64,000 nt of DNA from Anastrepha obliqua (taxonomy: Eukaryota > Arthropoda > Insecta > Diptera > Tephritidae), in the NCBI RefSeq assembly GCF_027943255.1, contig NC_072892.1, positions 116,701,792 through 116,765,791 of the forward strand, given 5' to 3'. Positions 21,593 through 32,265 of the stretch are shown here, piece by piece; the stretch's first letter is position 1; the number at the start of each line of letters is the position of its first letter. Both the position numbers and the translations under genes were made by a program. A model generated the notes under the pieces. The model did not search any database. It worked only from the letters and a program-made list of their open reading frames with translations, and was not told the DNA's origin.

Positions 21593-22912
21593 CCACTTTG
21601 ATCAAAAAGTTCCCGGAATATATACAGAAAATTCAAAATACGATTTATTTCTCAAAAGTGATATTATCGCCTTCAAAGTACTGCCCATCATCGGCCACGC
21701 ACTTATGTCAGCGGAACTTTATTTTCGGCCGCCTCCGATTTTTCCATTCAACTTCGGCTGTTAAAACGTAGACGTGACTCGGTCAAACTGAAAAAATCGC
21801 AGAGAGCCATATCAGATGAATTCGATGGCTTTTGGAGGCTATTCGTTTCGTTTAGTCAGCAACTCATGACCAATGATGGCACTGCGCTACGGTACGTTAT
21901 CATAGCACAAAATCCATGAATTATTTTTCCAAAAATCCTTTCTTTTTTGGCGAATTTCTGAATTTCAGTACGTAAACGTCTCATAACGCCCAAATAATAG
22001 TCCTTATTAACTTTCTGGTAAAAATTCGTGGTGCACAATACCGCTGTAATCCATGAAAACCGTGAATACCGCTTTCTTTTTTGACTGTAAACGACGAGGT
22101 TTTTTGGTCTTGGTGCATTCGGAGCTCCACTCACTCAGCTGATGTCTGAACTGCGGTTCGTATTCATAAACCAACGTCTAGTCTCCAGTAAAGATGCGTT
22201 TGATTAATATTGTGTCGGATTCAGCCTTGGAAATGATGTCTTTGGTAATATCAACGCGGTCCCTTTTTTTAATAAATTCAGGTCCTTTGGGAGCAACTCG
22301 ACTCAAACCCCAATTATTAACTGCAATGTCTTGAACGGATTCATAAGCAATGCTCAAGACCTCTGCCAACTCTCTGATGGTTAATTTGCATTATGGATCA
22401 ACTTTTCTTCCTCGAGGCTTTCATCAGTTTTCAATGTCAATGGCCTGCCATTACGTTCGTCATCCTCAATGGACTCACGATCTCTTCTGAAGGGTTCGTA
22501 CCGGCTATTTTCTTTAGAGTATAATTACCAAAACAATTTCCCAAAATTTCTAAGGCTTTTGCTCCATTTAATCCATTTTTAACGTAAAATTTAATAGAAA
22601 CCCGTTGTTGCAAACAATTTCCCAAAATTTCTAAGGCTTTTGCTCCATTTAATCCATTTTTAACGTAAAATTTAATAGAAGCCCGTTGTTGCAAATTCAC
22701 ATTCACTTTTCGAATTTTAAAAAATCGAAAATATGTGCGGAGTTGGATTTACTCAAGACGGCCACCTTTTACAAATGAAAAGCAATGACATAAAAATATT
22801 CGTAGGAATGTTAATCACAGATGTGACAATCTAACAAAAAAGTCCAGAGCTCAAATCAGTTGACTTAGATCGTCACCTGGTGGTTGTTCCGGAAACTTTT
22901 TGATCAAGGTGG
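21593..22912 (-). mobile_element. near full-length DD34D mariner, pseudogenised
   Basis: A 1320-bp element. The ends CCACTTTGATCAAAAAGTTC and inverted CCACCTTGATCAAAAAGTTT match closely; TA lies at 22913-22914 and a mutated TG on the other side. On the minus strand the transposase starts MNVNLQQRASIKFYVKNGLN and passes through LIIGV-VELLPKDLNLLKK, DITKDIISKAESD, SGAPNAPRPKNLVV and VNKDYYLGVMRRLRTEIQK, ending DDGQYFEGDNITFEK. The PKDLNLLKK and YFEGD blocks belong to DD34D mariners. An 81-bp in-frame tandem duplication (22531-22692) repeats residues LQQR...LGNC. Frameshifts and stops throughout. Confidence 0.8.
22531..22692. repeat. 81-bp tandem duplication inside the mariner transposase
   Basis: Units 22531-22611 and 22612-22692 are nearly identical and keep the reading frame (27 residues each, LQQRxSIKFYVKNGLNGAKA...LGNC). 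Their near identity against the decayed rest of the element suggests a late event. Confidence 0.9.
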
Positions 22913-24209
22913 TATTGCCTCGCTTTGGCAAGAGTTTATCTTTTATGTGAAACTGGCAACACTAATTTATTTCTTCTTCTAAAATACGACTATGGAAGTT
23001 TATAACAAAAAAATTAATGAAGGGATGCTCAAAGTTTCATTGATACCACTTTTTTTAAATTGCCACAATTTAACTTTAGACGAAAACTGTGAATACGCTA
23101 ATTGACTACTTAAATTACCAGCTTAATTGAATGCAATTTAATTAAATCGACTTACAAGCTTACAATTTTAGTTATTAGCTCAAAGGAAAAAACGGGCACA
23201 TATAACAATTACATATGTATATGCATACAAACTAAAGATCCAAAACGAAGCATAAAATAGTGTTGAGAGTATTGAAAAAATTAAAAAGCGAAAAAAAGAA
23301 ATATCAAAATCAAAAGCGAAACTAGATAATCCTGTGTACAAATTAGAAATAACAAGAATAATATTAAGTTCGCCTTTGATGTTGGATTCCGTAGTTTTGT
23401 AAGCCGCTTTCATTTAAAATACTTGAACGGTTGTATATGTATGTATGTGTGTGTCCATTGTGCAGGTGTATATGAGCACTTGAGCACTGCTTTTAATCAA
23501 AAGCATTTTGTAGCACTTCATATGATATACAGGCCACCCGCATACAAGCACAATACCAAATATGTTTGTCTGCGAAAGTATGTGTGCACTTATAAGTGCA
23601 TTCGCTCGACTTAACTTGCAAGGATATTCATATCCTTTTTTGAGCGCAGCAAATTTAACAGTTGTAAACAATGTCGGTTTTATCAGTTCACCGTTTTAAT
23701 TTAAACAACTATTGTGTGCAATAGAAATCAAGATATTGCCCACCACCAGCAGCAATCAACAGTCATTCACCGGTGAGCCATTCAATGCCACCACAATTAC
23801 CACCATCAGAGCAGCCATCGCCGCCACCGCCAACTATATAGAATTACCAATTTGCAATAAAAAGCAAAATTCAACAAAAAGCGAAAATTGCACAAAAATA
23901 AAAGGAAACAATCTCGATTTGGCAGACAAAATTGAGCCAAAGAACTACAACAGTAGCGACTGGATTAGCAAGTACAAATATAAAATAACAGAAGAATGCA
24001 CTGTAGTGTCTACGTATGAAAGTACAAGTATGTAGAATATGAATGTGTAGAGACGAAAAAATAGTACTGGGCGAAAGTGGACCGTCTAAGCTACGTTTTA
24101 TTATGGGCATTGAAATATACACTTAATTTCTTAAGTCTACGATCGTTTGTGGGTAGTTCAAAAAGTCACACGAAAACAGTTTATAAGTTTTTGAAATAAA
24201 ATTTTTTTA
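22913..24209. other. about 1.3 kb with one unassigned open frame
   Basis: No transposon motif. The frame at 23712-24035 (107 residues) is rich in Thr, Asn, Ile and Lys with no recognisable domain. The region around 23740-23830 is GC-richer (caccaccagcagcaatcaac, ccgccaccgccaac), somewhat like fly untranslated exon sequence, but I cannot support a gene. Microsatellite tatgtatgtatgtgtgtg at 23438-23453. Confidence 0.4.
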
Positions 24210-25096
24210 AAGGGGAATCAGTTTCGAGGTACTTTTACTTATAGGGATTTTTTGATAGACCACGCGTGACTCCTCTCTAACTAAATACGTAAATTTTTTC
24301 AGTAACCATTGACATTTCATCATGGAAAGACTTACGTCTCAAATCGAAAATCGACGCTCTGTGAAAAGCGTCCATCGCGCGCTCAGGCCAACTTATGGTG
24401 TTCAGCGATGAGGCTCATTTTTGGCTTAATGACTACGTCAATAAGGAAAATTGCCGCATTTAGGCTGAAGAGCAACCCAAAGCCATTCAAAAAGAGTAAT
24501 TACATTCATTCAAAACAACCGATGAGGCCTGTGGGCTGAAGGAACCATCGGCCATCAGCCCATATTTCTTCAAAGACGAGACTGGCGCCAATGTATCAGT
24601 GAATGGCGAACACTATAGCACCGTAATAAACGACACTTTGATGCCGAAAATTGAAGCCCATGATCTCTACAACAGCAACAAGTTGGTCCCAACAAGACGG
24701 CACCACTCGCCATACAGCCCGTGAAACAATGATTTACTGCGTCATCGTTTCGTTGGGCAATTTATCTCATCTCGGACCATTAGATTAGCCACCAAGATCG
24801 TGTGATGTAAAGTCTAAATGCTTAGAATAAATCAGCTTCGACTGAGACATTGGAAGTCAGCATTACTAAAATTATTCACGAGATACCGACGGAAGTTCTC
24901 CTGCGAGTCATTCAAAATTAGTGTTTACAGATGGCCGAATTATGGCGTAGTTGCGGCCAACATTTGAAAGAGATTATCTTCAAAAAATAAATTTCATGAA
25001 TGGTTCTACCCAAAAATAATAAAAATTGCCCAATCAAATTGAAGTTTCCTTTTTTTATTTCAGTTTCAATCCGATACCTCTGAATTGATCACACTT
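24210..25096 (+). mobile_element. DD41D mariner-like element (copy C2), pseudogenised
   Basis: An 887-bp TA-flanked element. The left end is AAGGGGAATCAGTTTCGAGG and the inverted right end AAGTGTGATCAATTCAGAGG. It starts MERLTSQIENRR (24322), lacks the DNA-binding region, and passes VFSDEAHFWLNDYVNKENC (first Asp), PYFFKDETGANVSVNGEHY, SWSQQDGTTRHTA and PPRSCDV remnants, then VIHEIPTEVLLRVIQN and LKEIIFKK at the end. Several frameshifts. Same family as 5728-6275 and 62298-63231. Confidence 0.75.
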
Positions 25097-25139
25097 TATT
25101 TCTAATTATATTATATAACGACATTCATCATCAGTCAGC

Positions 25140-25515
25140 TTTGCCTTGCTCTATCATTTGCTACCGACCGCCAGTTTCCCAGTCCAATTGTTTTCGGAAC
25201 ATCTTCGACGCAGTTGTCCATCTTTTGCGCGATTTTCCCCCTTTTCTCACCGCTATCGACATGTAGTCCATTAAGTTTTTTTGGGCGTAAGTGCTTTCCA
25301 TTCTTATCCTCTGCGATTTAATAAACCTGACTATATCTTCTCCCTTCATTAGATTGAGCACTTCCTAGTTGCTTGCAGCATAAACTCGCCTCTCTCATTT
25401 CGCTTCGGGCTGAAGATTTGGCGCTGTATTTTCTTTTCGAATATGTTGAGTAACTCTTCTACTAAATTCGTTCTGCACCGTACTTCGGAGCCGTAGATAA
25501 ACTTATTAAATCAAA
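25140..25515 (-). mobile_element. RTE-like LINE C-terminal fragment
   Basis: Minus-strand pieces are IYGSEVRCRTNLVEELLNIFEKK (about 25510), QRQIFSPKRNERGEF, and the frame 25361-25161 with LMKGEDIVRFIKSQRIRMEST and GGKSRKRWTTASKMF. These fit, in order, the SEVWTL, KILRKIFGP, DIVRFIKxxRLRWLGH and GRPRKRW landmarks of the RTE-like C-terminus. Catalytic domains absent. Confidence 0.6.
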
Positions 25516-25589
25516 TGCATAATTCATTTTAGATCATACCACTTAGCAAGTAACTAATAGATTTTTTTTTAAACGCAAAAATGAAAAAT

Positions 25590-26180
25590 AAAAAAAATTT
25601 AATTTGCTTGTAATTTGGTCTTTCATTAGATTTCTTTCCAGAAGCGCCCATATAAGTTCAATTCAAACCCTCTGGCGATTGTGGAGATGTTGGTAAAAGC
25701 TTGGGGATATTATAGAGAAACCGTGGCTTTGAGGAGAGAAACCTTATATGAGTCGTATGCTTGGGGTAGTTGTCTTTTTGAAAGTATTATTTATTTGCAT
25801 CTTATATCCAGCATCTCAGCGCGTTGCTTAAAATATTCGTGAACCAATAAACTGCAATTTTCCCACGCCACAAGCTGCCAAACACCCTCTTCCACCGCAC
25901 CACCACCATGCTTCATTGTTGGTAATAAGATACATTTTCTCTATTTAGCGTTGTACAGATTTCTTCCACACAATTTTTGTTTCTTTGATAGCAAAAATGC
26001 AAAACTTACATTCATCCGAAAAAATTTCCTTTTTCCAAAATTGTGGAGGCTTCGGTATATGCTCATTTGCGCAGGCAACGCGTTTTTGTCTCTTTATTAG
26101 GGATATAACTGGTTTCTTCCTACCAACTTCCCGATGATAGCCGCCTTTTCTTGGTCGATAGTCTATCTTTTCGTCTGTGG
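25590..26180 (-). mobile_element. Tc1-like transposase fragment (DD34E group), degenerate
   Basis: On the minus strand: GGYHREVGRKKPVISLIKRQKR (about 26140), EHIPKPPQFWKKEIFSDECKFCIF with the first catalytic Asp (about 26050), PTMKHGGGAVEEG (about 25920), and a PTIARGFELNLYGRFWKEI block at about 25640 that resembles PQSPDLNLIENLWG with the catalytic residues gone. Terminal repeats not found. The N-terminal side is joined to a SINE. Confidence 0.65.
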
Positions 26181-26184
26181 AGGG

Positions 26185-26295
26185 CGTCTCGAAATGGAGG
26201 AACCTACAGTTTATGCCGCCTTCGAACGGCATATGGGTTTTTATGGGGAAGGATGGGTTTTTATGGGGCTTGCCATTGTCTACCATTCGAAATTT
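26185..26295 (-). repeat. tRNA-derived SINE-like repeat, copy 6 (fragment)
   Basis: 'aaatggaggaacctacagtt', 'ttcgaacggcatatgggttt', 'ttatggggcttgccattg' match the middle of the SINE consensus seen at 16845-17160. It contains a short local duplication of gggtttttatgggg. Confidence 0.65.
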
Positions 26296-26451
26296 CAACA
26301 AAAAGAGGTTGTCTGTAAAGTCGGTTTACTGACGATAGTTTAACGTGACAACGTCATAAGAAAATATTGATGGAATGGTTGCAATTTTCAAAACAAAATT
26401 TTAATTTATTTGTTTGATAGATATTTTGTATGGATATAGAGGAGGAGGTAA

Positions 26452-26736
26452 ATGGAATTGCAATGGAATAGGTCAAGTTACATTTACACAAACGTGCAAA
26501 ATGACGAAACATTTATCAAATTCATGAAAGATATCTTCAATTTCGATTGTGCATCAGACGTTAATAAGTCAACAACACTAAGAGGCACCATCATCGATTT
26601 GCCTTCTTCAAGACACTTTACACTCGAAACACTCCCTTTCATTTCCTACTTTTTCTATCATCGTCCTATTCTCAACAGAGAAATGGTTCATTACCATGCA
26701 CACAGAAAGAAGGCATATGCAAATACAAATCTATGA
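26452..26736 (+). pseudogene. possible C-terminal end of a Helentron AP-endonuclease-like domain
   Basis: A 94-residue frame. Its middle, STTLRGTIIDLPSSRHFT, then LPFISYFFYHRPIL, resembles the T-T-x-G-T-x-I-D...YxSYHRP ending of the apurinic endonuclease-like domain found at the C-terminus of Helentron-type rolling-circle transposons. The His-Arg-Pro in a YFFYHRP setting is the strongest clue. No helicase or Rep motif precedes it, so only the tail remains. The assignment is from memory of the family and unverified. The start is the first Met and is probably not a true start. Confidence 0.4.
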
Positions 26737-27450
26737 GAGAGCCAGATGTCGAACGTTGCCGAACGCGGGGGCCGATTGTGCTCTTTGTCGTTCGTTCCGC
26801 GCTCTCGCTTGCAGTTCAAGCACATTAGCTTACATTTGCTTGCGTACGGAATAGATTCGTATATTTGATATGTCCATATGACTTGTATGCATCTTTACAT
26901 ATAGATTTGTTCTTTTTGAAAATTGCGCGAAATTGTATATGTATATGCATGTTTATATACATATATTAGCATACAACATATCTTATAAGGTATATGGTAA
27001 ATATTATAATACCATAAATTTTTTCCTTCATATACAATATAATAAAAAATTAATAATAATAACATTAAAACAACAGGTATTATTAACAGACTTGGTTTTA
27101 TTTTAAATTCTTCAAGTAAATCAAATTAATAATAATCAATAAGAAGGCATATGCAAATACAAATACGTGAATTTATATATGTACATATGCGCATATACAT
27201 ACATATATACGCTCACTTAAGTAGGAGAGAGCAAGATGTCGAACGTTGCCGTTCGTTTGCTTTGTCGTTCGTTCCGCGCTTTCGCTTGCAGTTCATTCAA
27301 GGTAACGGCAATGAGCAAGGTAACTACAAATGTGCAAGGTAACGGCAATGAGCAAGGTAACACTAATGAGCACGGTAACGACACATTTTTTCGTGCGTGC
27401 AGCCTGTTAAATCGAATTATAAGACGTTATCACGTCAAAAATAATAAGTT
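26705..27450 (+). repeat. diverged direct repeat with an 18-bp minisatellite, possible Helentron end
   Basis: The block from 'aaggcatatgcaaatacaaa' to 'cgcttgcagttca' occurs at 26709-26818 and again at 27144-27294, with 'agatgtcgaacgttgcc' and 'gtcgttcgttccgcgct' in both. The second copy is followed by five units of an 18-19 bp repeat with consensus caaggtaacggcaatgag (27298-27384). Then comes 'tttttcgtgcgtgcagcctg' and the near-palindrome gacgttatcacgtc (27423-27436). The first copy overlaps the end of the frame at 26452-26736. Confidence 0.6.
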
Positions 27451-28194
27451 TTGGATGACCAAAATTATTTTCCTCTCAACAAATGGTAGGTAACTGGAAA
27501 TGCTCGACTTTATAGAAATTGCGTTTCAAAATGTGGCTTTAATATGAAGTTGTAGTCTCCTATATCCGAAAAAGGAAATTCAAGTCCTTAGTTCAAGCCA
27601 AATAGACTTGTAGTGAACAAAGAAGGGAATGTTTGGACAAAATGTGCTTCCCTTTCTAGAAAAATACCATTTTGATGGCTACTATCATACATATACATAT
27701 CTTCTGGGCTGACAAAGCGTCGCCTTATTATGCTATTAAGCCGCAGGAATTTTCAAATAAGCGAAAATTATTTTTATACTAAAAAAATGGAATTCCACAA
27801 GCTTGCTCCAATGTTTTCCGATAGAGCATTTCTTTGGTAATTTTTTATTCCAGCTGGAAAGTTAGAAATTGTGAAGAACTCAGAAAAAGAATACGTGCAA
27901 GTGTGCGTAAAGTAGACAAAAATGTAGTCCAGCGGTCATTCGTGTCCCCGCAAGACTCCGACGTACGGCTGATCAGTAGCCCTTTTTAACTATACAATAA
28001 CTTTGCTTAATACTCTACCATAAGCAAATAATAACTTTCTGTGAAGAAATAAATAAATAATAAATAAATAACTCCTTTTTACAACATTTTTAAAAAAGTA
28101 GAATTTTTTATCAAGTGGCTTCTCAGTAGTAAAACCTGCTAATCTCAACTTGCACAAAGTTATTAACGGTTTTTCATACATATACTTATATAAT
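27451..28194. other. non-coding DNA
   Basis: No gene or element recognised. Confidence 0.45.
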
Positions 28195-28280
28195 TGTCGC
28201 TTATATCCATTTTGAGTGTTTGGCCGAGCTCCTCCTCCCATTTGATTTTGACCACACAAATGGCTCGGCTGATTCGACTG
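28195..28280 (-). repeat. tRNA-derived SINE-like repeat, copy 7 (end fragment)
   Basis: 'gtttggccgagctcctcctc' followed by ccatttg and 'ccacacaaatgg': the distal end of the SINE in minus orientation, truncated. Confidence 0.7.
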
Positions 28281-28997
28281 AATCATTTCTGGGTTGAGCA
28301 GCCAATAGTAATTTCCAAGATACTCGATAAAGATAGATAAGTCCTGCTGGTTTTACGGACATTGAAGAATGTAAATATAGTCTCACACAACAAAAAATCT
28401 TAATACCCAAACACCTGGCAGCATTTCTTGAGTTATCAATGAAAATATCCAAGCAAAATATCCCTGTATCCTTAGCGTCCCTGAGCAAACTCATTAACAG
28501 AAACCAAAAAGTTAAAAGCAAAACAAGAGATAAAACAGAACGAAATTGGAAAACGCACTGTATGAATGAAACTAATAAATTCGATGTCATTGTGTTCGAA
28601 GGATGCAAAAAAGTATGTCATAATGCGCGCTCACACAAATACACTAAACTCTCAACACACATTACTATATACACACTAATAGGCGATGGCGGTAAGTTTT
28701 GCTTTTATGTATTTCACATTTATGCGTTTCATTTCACTCCAATTTTGGTCAATAAAAAGTCAGTTCTTGTTGTTTCTGCAGATCTGATCATCGTCAAGTG
28801 GTAATTACACCGAGAGATAACATTACATTAACACGATACATTTCATTCGACGTCCCTCCAATATATCTACAGAGTGTTGGGGAGTCTACAAATATAGAGC
28901 CCAATGTGCTTCCATATCAAGCAGTGAACTAAGCCATGCTGGGCAGGCGCATAAATTCAATCATTAGTCGCTAGTCCATCATCAAGAAATAAAAAAT

Positions 28998-29028
<31 letters not shown>

Positions 29029-29119
29029 CATATGTATATATATTTTCCCATAGCTCCTAGATGAAACATAGGGCCCCAATAAACAAGTTATAATTTCGTT
29101 AGTTTAGAGCTAAATGTTT
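28281..29119. other. non-coding DNA with an unassigned open frame
   Basis: The frames at 28439-28804 (plus) and 28201-28608 (minus) overlap and neither resembles a known protein. A ttgttgtttctgcag followed by atctgatcatc at about 28770-28790 looks like a splice acceptor, but no exon can be defended. A (TA)n tract lies at 29007-29029. Confidence 0.35.
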
Positions 29120-29745
29120 AATTTGGCTCCACGAGCGGCTTGCTCTGTCCGCCTCTGCTGCTACTTGTCGCCTTCATGTGTTGGCTGGTCTCCCGCACCT
29201 ACGGCTTCCTTGGGGATTCCAGTCTAGTGCTGTCCTTGCGATGTTATCCCGTGGTTTGCGCAATGTGTGTCCGATCCATTTCCACTTGCGACGCATAATC
29301 TATGTGAACTGGTGTTTGTCCGATAGCCGCCCAAAGATCATCGTTGCTTACAATATCAGGCCAGAATATACGCATTTTTAATTGGAATGATTGTGATATG
29401 CTTGTTATTAAGTTTCATGTTTCACATCCATACAAAACGACCGACTACACGTTGACATCAAATATTTTCAGTTTTGTGTGCCTGGAGATGTGGGTTGATC
29501 TCCATACCTTGTCTAGTATGCCAAATGCAACGCGTCCCTTAGATATTCGGTTGCGTAGTCAGTTGCTGATCCGCCGTTTTTTGAAATGATGCTCCCAAGG
29601 TAGCAAAATTCATCTACATCTTCAAGCGGCGTGTCGGCAATTTGAAGAGCTTGCGTTTCGGTGGTGTTAATCCGCATTACTTTAGTATTTGCTATGTTAG
29701 TTCTTAGACCTGTTTGTGCTACTGCATGGCATACCCCTTGTAGTT
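29120..29745 (-). mobile_element. RTE-like LINE fragment (family 2)
   Basis: The minus strand reads GLRTNIANTKVMRINTT (about 29710), LEDVDEFCYLGSIISKNGGSA (about 29600), a frameshift, LKYLMST/SVLYGCETWN-like remnants, and [21 protein letters not shown] (29320-29260) followed by [11 protein letters not shown]. This is the C-terminal half of a LINE polymerase, after the YADD motif. No poly(A) or target duplication is visible. Confidence 0.7.
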
Positions 29746-29924
29746 TAGCTGACTAGGAGAAAAACAAAAATCAATAATGACCACCGCAGGATGCCCGCGA
29801 AGGAGTATATGCGAACGATTTAGTGATCTGCATCTCATGGAAGCATAAGAAAACAGTATCGAACCTCGTGCAGCAAACTATGTGCATCACCTAACAATAA
29901 AGGACTTTCAATATATCTAAAAAC

Positions 29925-30175
29925 GACAATCCATCGCAAGAAGGATGGAACAATGAGCTGTATGAGCCTTACGACGATATAGACATAGCTCAGCGTCATA
30001 TCGTCCGAATGGATACAAACGCTCCAGTACTCGATGCGGTACCAGGTGGTGGTAGAAGAGCAAGAGAAAGAGGAAGGCCTTCGTTGGAAAGATCAGATGG
30101 AGAAGGCCTTGTCTTCACTTGGTGTGACCAACCGGCACCAGTTAGCACGTAAGCAGTTATCGCGCCAGTCAAGTA
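29925..30175 (+). mobile_element. RTE-like LINE 3' fragment (family 1)
   Basis: WNNELYEPYDDIDIAQRH, then RMDTNAPVLDAVPGGG, then RGRPSLERSDGEGL in another frame, followed by 'acgtaagcagttatcgcgcc', the 3' tail of this family as at 19700-19770. A block around RLRWLGHV is deleted. Confidence 0.7.
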
Positions 30176-30845
30176 AATAAGACTGCTGAGTTGTATGCCA
30201 GTGCGTTTTCACTCGCAAATGATGTAGTTTTTGTTTCAAATTGGTGTTGAATCTGTCTAGAAGTTCTGTATAATTAAATGTTTTGCCTTTTTCAAGGTAA
30301 TCAATGTGAATTAGTGAAAAGTCGCAATGTGTTCGAGGGCACTAAGGTAGTGTGAGTAAAGAAGTCGCCTTTGTGCAAGCTAACCTCATTCTGAATATCT
30401 ATTGATCTCCGAAGATGGCTGATCCTCATTAAAAGCCTTTGGTATTAAGGTGTCCAGGTGGTCTAGAATTTTCAAAAAATCGTTTTTTTTTTTTGATATT
30501 TCGAAAGTATAGGATTTTAAGAATATACTGTCAAATTTTTCAAAGGATATTCCTAGTAGCCACTCTCAAAACTTTAAACTTAATCATCTTAAAACTCCTT
30601 TTTTCGGCCTGGTGTTGTCAAAAGAAAACAAAAAAAAACTATTCAACCGAATCGTCTGAAATTTTAATATGTTGTTCACAACATCAATGGCTATCGCCCG
30701 TACCAGTATCATATTAATTTCAATTATTTCCTATTTTTGATTAAAAAGCTGAAAACCCCCCGATTTTTAGAGTGTCAAATTTAAAACCGCGCCATTTTGT
30801 CAATTTACTCTAGAAGCGGGACATAGCTACAGTCATATACATATA
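30176..30845. other. non-coding DNA, possible TTAA-type element fragment
   Basis: From ttaagg at about 30448 onward, 'tctagaattttcaaaaaatc' and the following AT-rich stretch resemble the start of the element at 40842 ('gtcagaattttcaaaaaatt'). It may be a related end cut off before the mariner at 30846. The minus strand at about 30175-30290 faintly resembles a mariner block (KGKTFNYTELLDRFN). Both are weak. Confidence 0.3.
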
Positions 30846-32162
30846 CAGGGTTGGCCATATTAAACTGACCCATGTGATTATTAAAAAAATATGGAAAAAG
30901 AAACATTTTTTTGTGTTTCATTGTGAAAAACATTTAATTTAGTTCAAGGAGATTCGTTTACATCACTTTTTGAATATGATATCGCGCAAGTGGTCGCCCT
31001 TAGCTCGTATAGCGTAATGTGCCCGTTTTTCGGCGTTTTCCATAGTTTTGGCCAGCGTCTCGGCCGATATGGCGGCTATTTCCCGTCGGATATTGGCCTT
31101 AAGTGCGCCTAGTGTCTTTGGCTTGTTGACGTAAACCTTAGATTTCAAATAGCCCCAAAGAAAAAAGTCCGGTGGCGTCAAATCCGGTGATCGTGGCGGC
31201 CAGTCAAAATCGCCGCTTTTTGATATCAAACGGCCAGGGAACAAAGTCTTCAATAAGTTGACGGTGGCTCGTGCTGTGTGTGGTGGTGCGCCATCTTGCT
31301 GAAACTAGAAGTGCTCCATACCATTTTCACGAACAATCGGCATCACAAAATCGGTTATCATGGCCCGATAGCGCTCTTGATTGACGGACAATGGTTGGTG
31401 TTGACCATTTTCAAAGAAGAACGGCCCAATGACCATATCAGCGCAAATGCCACAACAGACTGTAACTTTTTGGTCGTGGAGAGGTACCTCTTCAATAATT
31501 TGAGGGTTTTCAGTGGCGTAGAAACGGCAATTTTGTTTATTTACGGTTCCGTTCAAGGAGAAATGGGCCTCATCACTCATAATGATTTGATGCCAAAAAT
31601 CCTCATCAGTTTGGGCCATTCGGACGACAAAATTGGCATATTCCAAGCGACGAGGCTTATCGGCCGGCAACAGTTGTTGATTTAGTTGTATTTTGTACGG
31701 GAATATCCCCAAATCCAAACGAATGATACGTCGTAGAGTGGTCCGAGGGATGTCCAACTGAGCAGAACGACGATTACCTGACGTTCGCGGCGATGACTCG
31801 ATACTGGCTCGTACGGCCGCGATATTTTCGTTAGATCGTCTTGGCCGCTTTTTATTTGGACGTCGGGTATTAGCCACAGTGCCGGAAGACAAAAATCTTT
31901 TGTGCATTTGCTTGATTGCGTTCTTTGACGGCGCACTTTTCACTTTATTTTTTTTTCTCCACGCACGTTGCGTTTTTACAATCGAGAAGGAATTTTGAAT
32001 GTACAGCTGAACAATTTCAGCGCGTTCTATTGGGGTGTACTGTTTCATGGTATAAATCTCCTTCGACTGACGCTTCCAACGCGGTATGTCATTAGCTGAT
32101 CTGAAATTACAGTAAAAAGTTATAGGGTTACTCAATGGGTCAGTTTAATATGGCCAACCCTG
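30846..32162 (-). mobile_element. full-length DD41D mariner with perfect 28-bp TIRs
   Basis: A 1317-bp element, TA on both sides (30844-30845 and 32163-32164). Both ends begin CAGGGTTGGCCATATTAAAC and match for 28 bases without a mismatch. It holds one transposase frame spanning nearly the whole interior. By conservation of ends and frame it is the youngest DNA transposon in the window. Similar shorter ends (CAGGGTTGCCCATATT, CAGGGTGGGCCATGTA) mark the deletion derivatives at 55437 and 34347/58391, so this group of DD41D elements shares a terminal core. Confidence 0.92.
30963..32048 (-). pseudogene. DD41D mariner transposase, one in-frame stop codon
   Basis: The frame of 361 codons starts at MKQYTPIERAEIVQLY (32048), preferred over the upstream Met at 32135, which lies in the terminal repeat. 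Residues 1-110 are the paired-like DNA-binding region (ending SAQLDIPRTTLRRII). The first catalytic Asp is D159 (IIMSDEAHF), the second D252 (FQQDGAPPH) and the third D294 (LTPPDFFLWG), 41 residues apart. It ends GDHLRDIIFKK. Codon 248 is TAG (31305-31307), four codons before D252; both halves are otherwise in the same frame. No frameshift is needed anywhere. A single base change or a read-through event separates it from a complete frame; activity is untested. Confidence 0.88.
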
Positions 32163-32207
32163 TATATATTTACGTGTGTTTTTTTGAAAAACTTAAAAAA
32201 TCACCCT

Positions 32208-32265
32208 TTATAATTGGTACACCACTTTCGGGTGCTTGGCCGAGCTCCCATTCTGTTCATTTGCT
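32208..32265 (-). repeat. tRNA-derived SINE-like repeat, copy 8 (end fragment)
   Basis: 'aattggtacaccactttcgg' and gtgcttggccgagctcc are the distal end of the SINE, minus orientation. It begins 45 bases after the mariner end. Confidence 0.6.

Noticed and set aside
23712..24035. 107-residue Thr/Asn-rich frame that could be a host exon
   Set aside because: Composition and a few cag/acc repeats resemble fly untranslated or low-complexity exon, but no splice signals or homologue could be defended.
26709..27384. CRISPR-like array (short repeats at 27298-27384)
   Set aside because: The units are contiguous and lack unique spacers, and the genome is eukaryotic; this is a minisatellite.
30175..30440. 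Possible mariner block on the minus strand (KGKTFNYTELLDRFN)
   Set aside because: Only one short similarity to the LLDRFN region, no catalytic motif or terminal repeats nearby.
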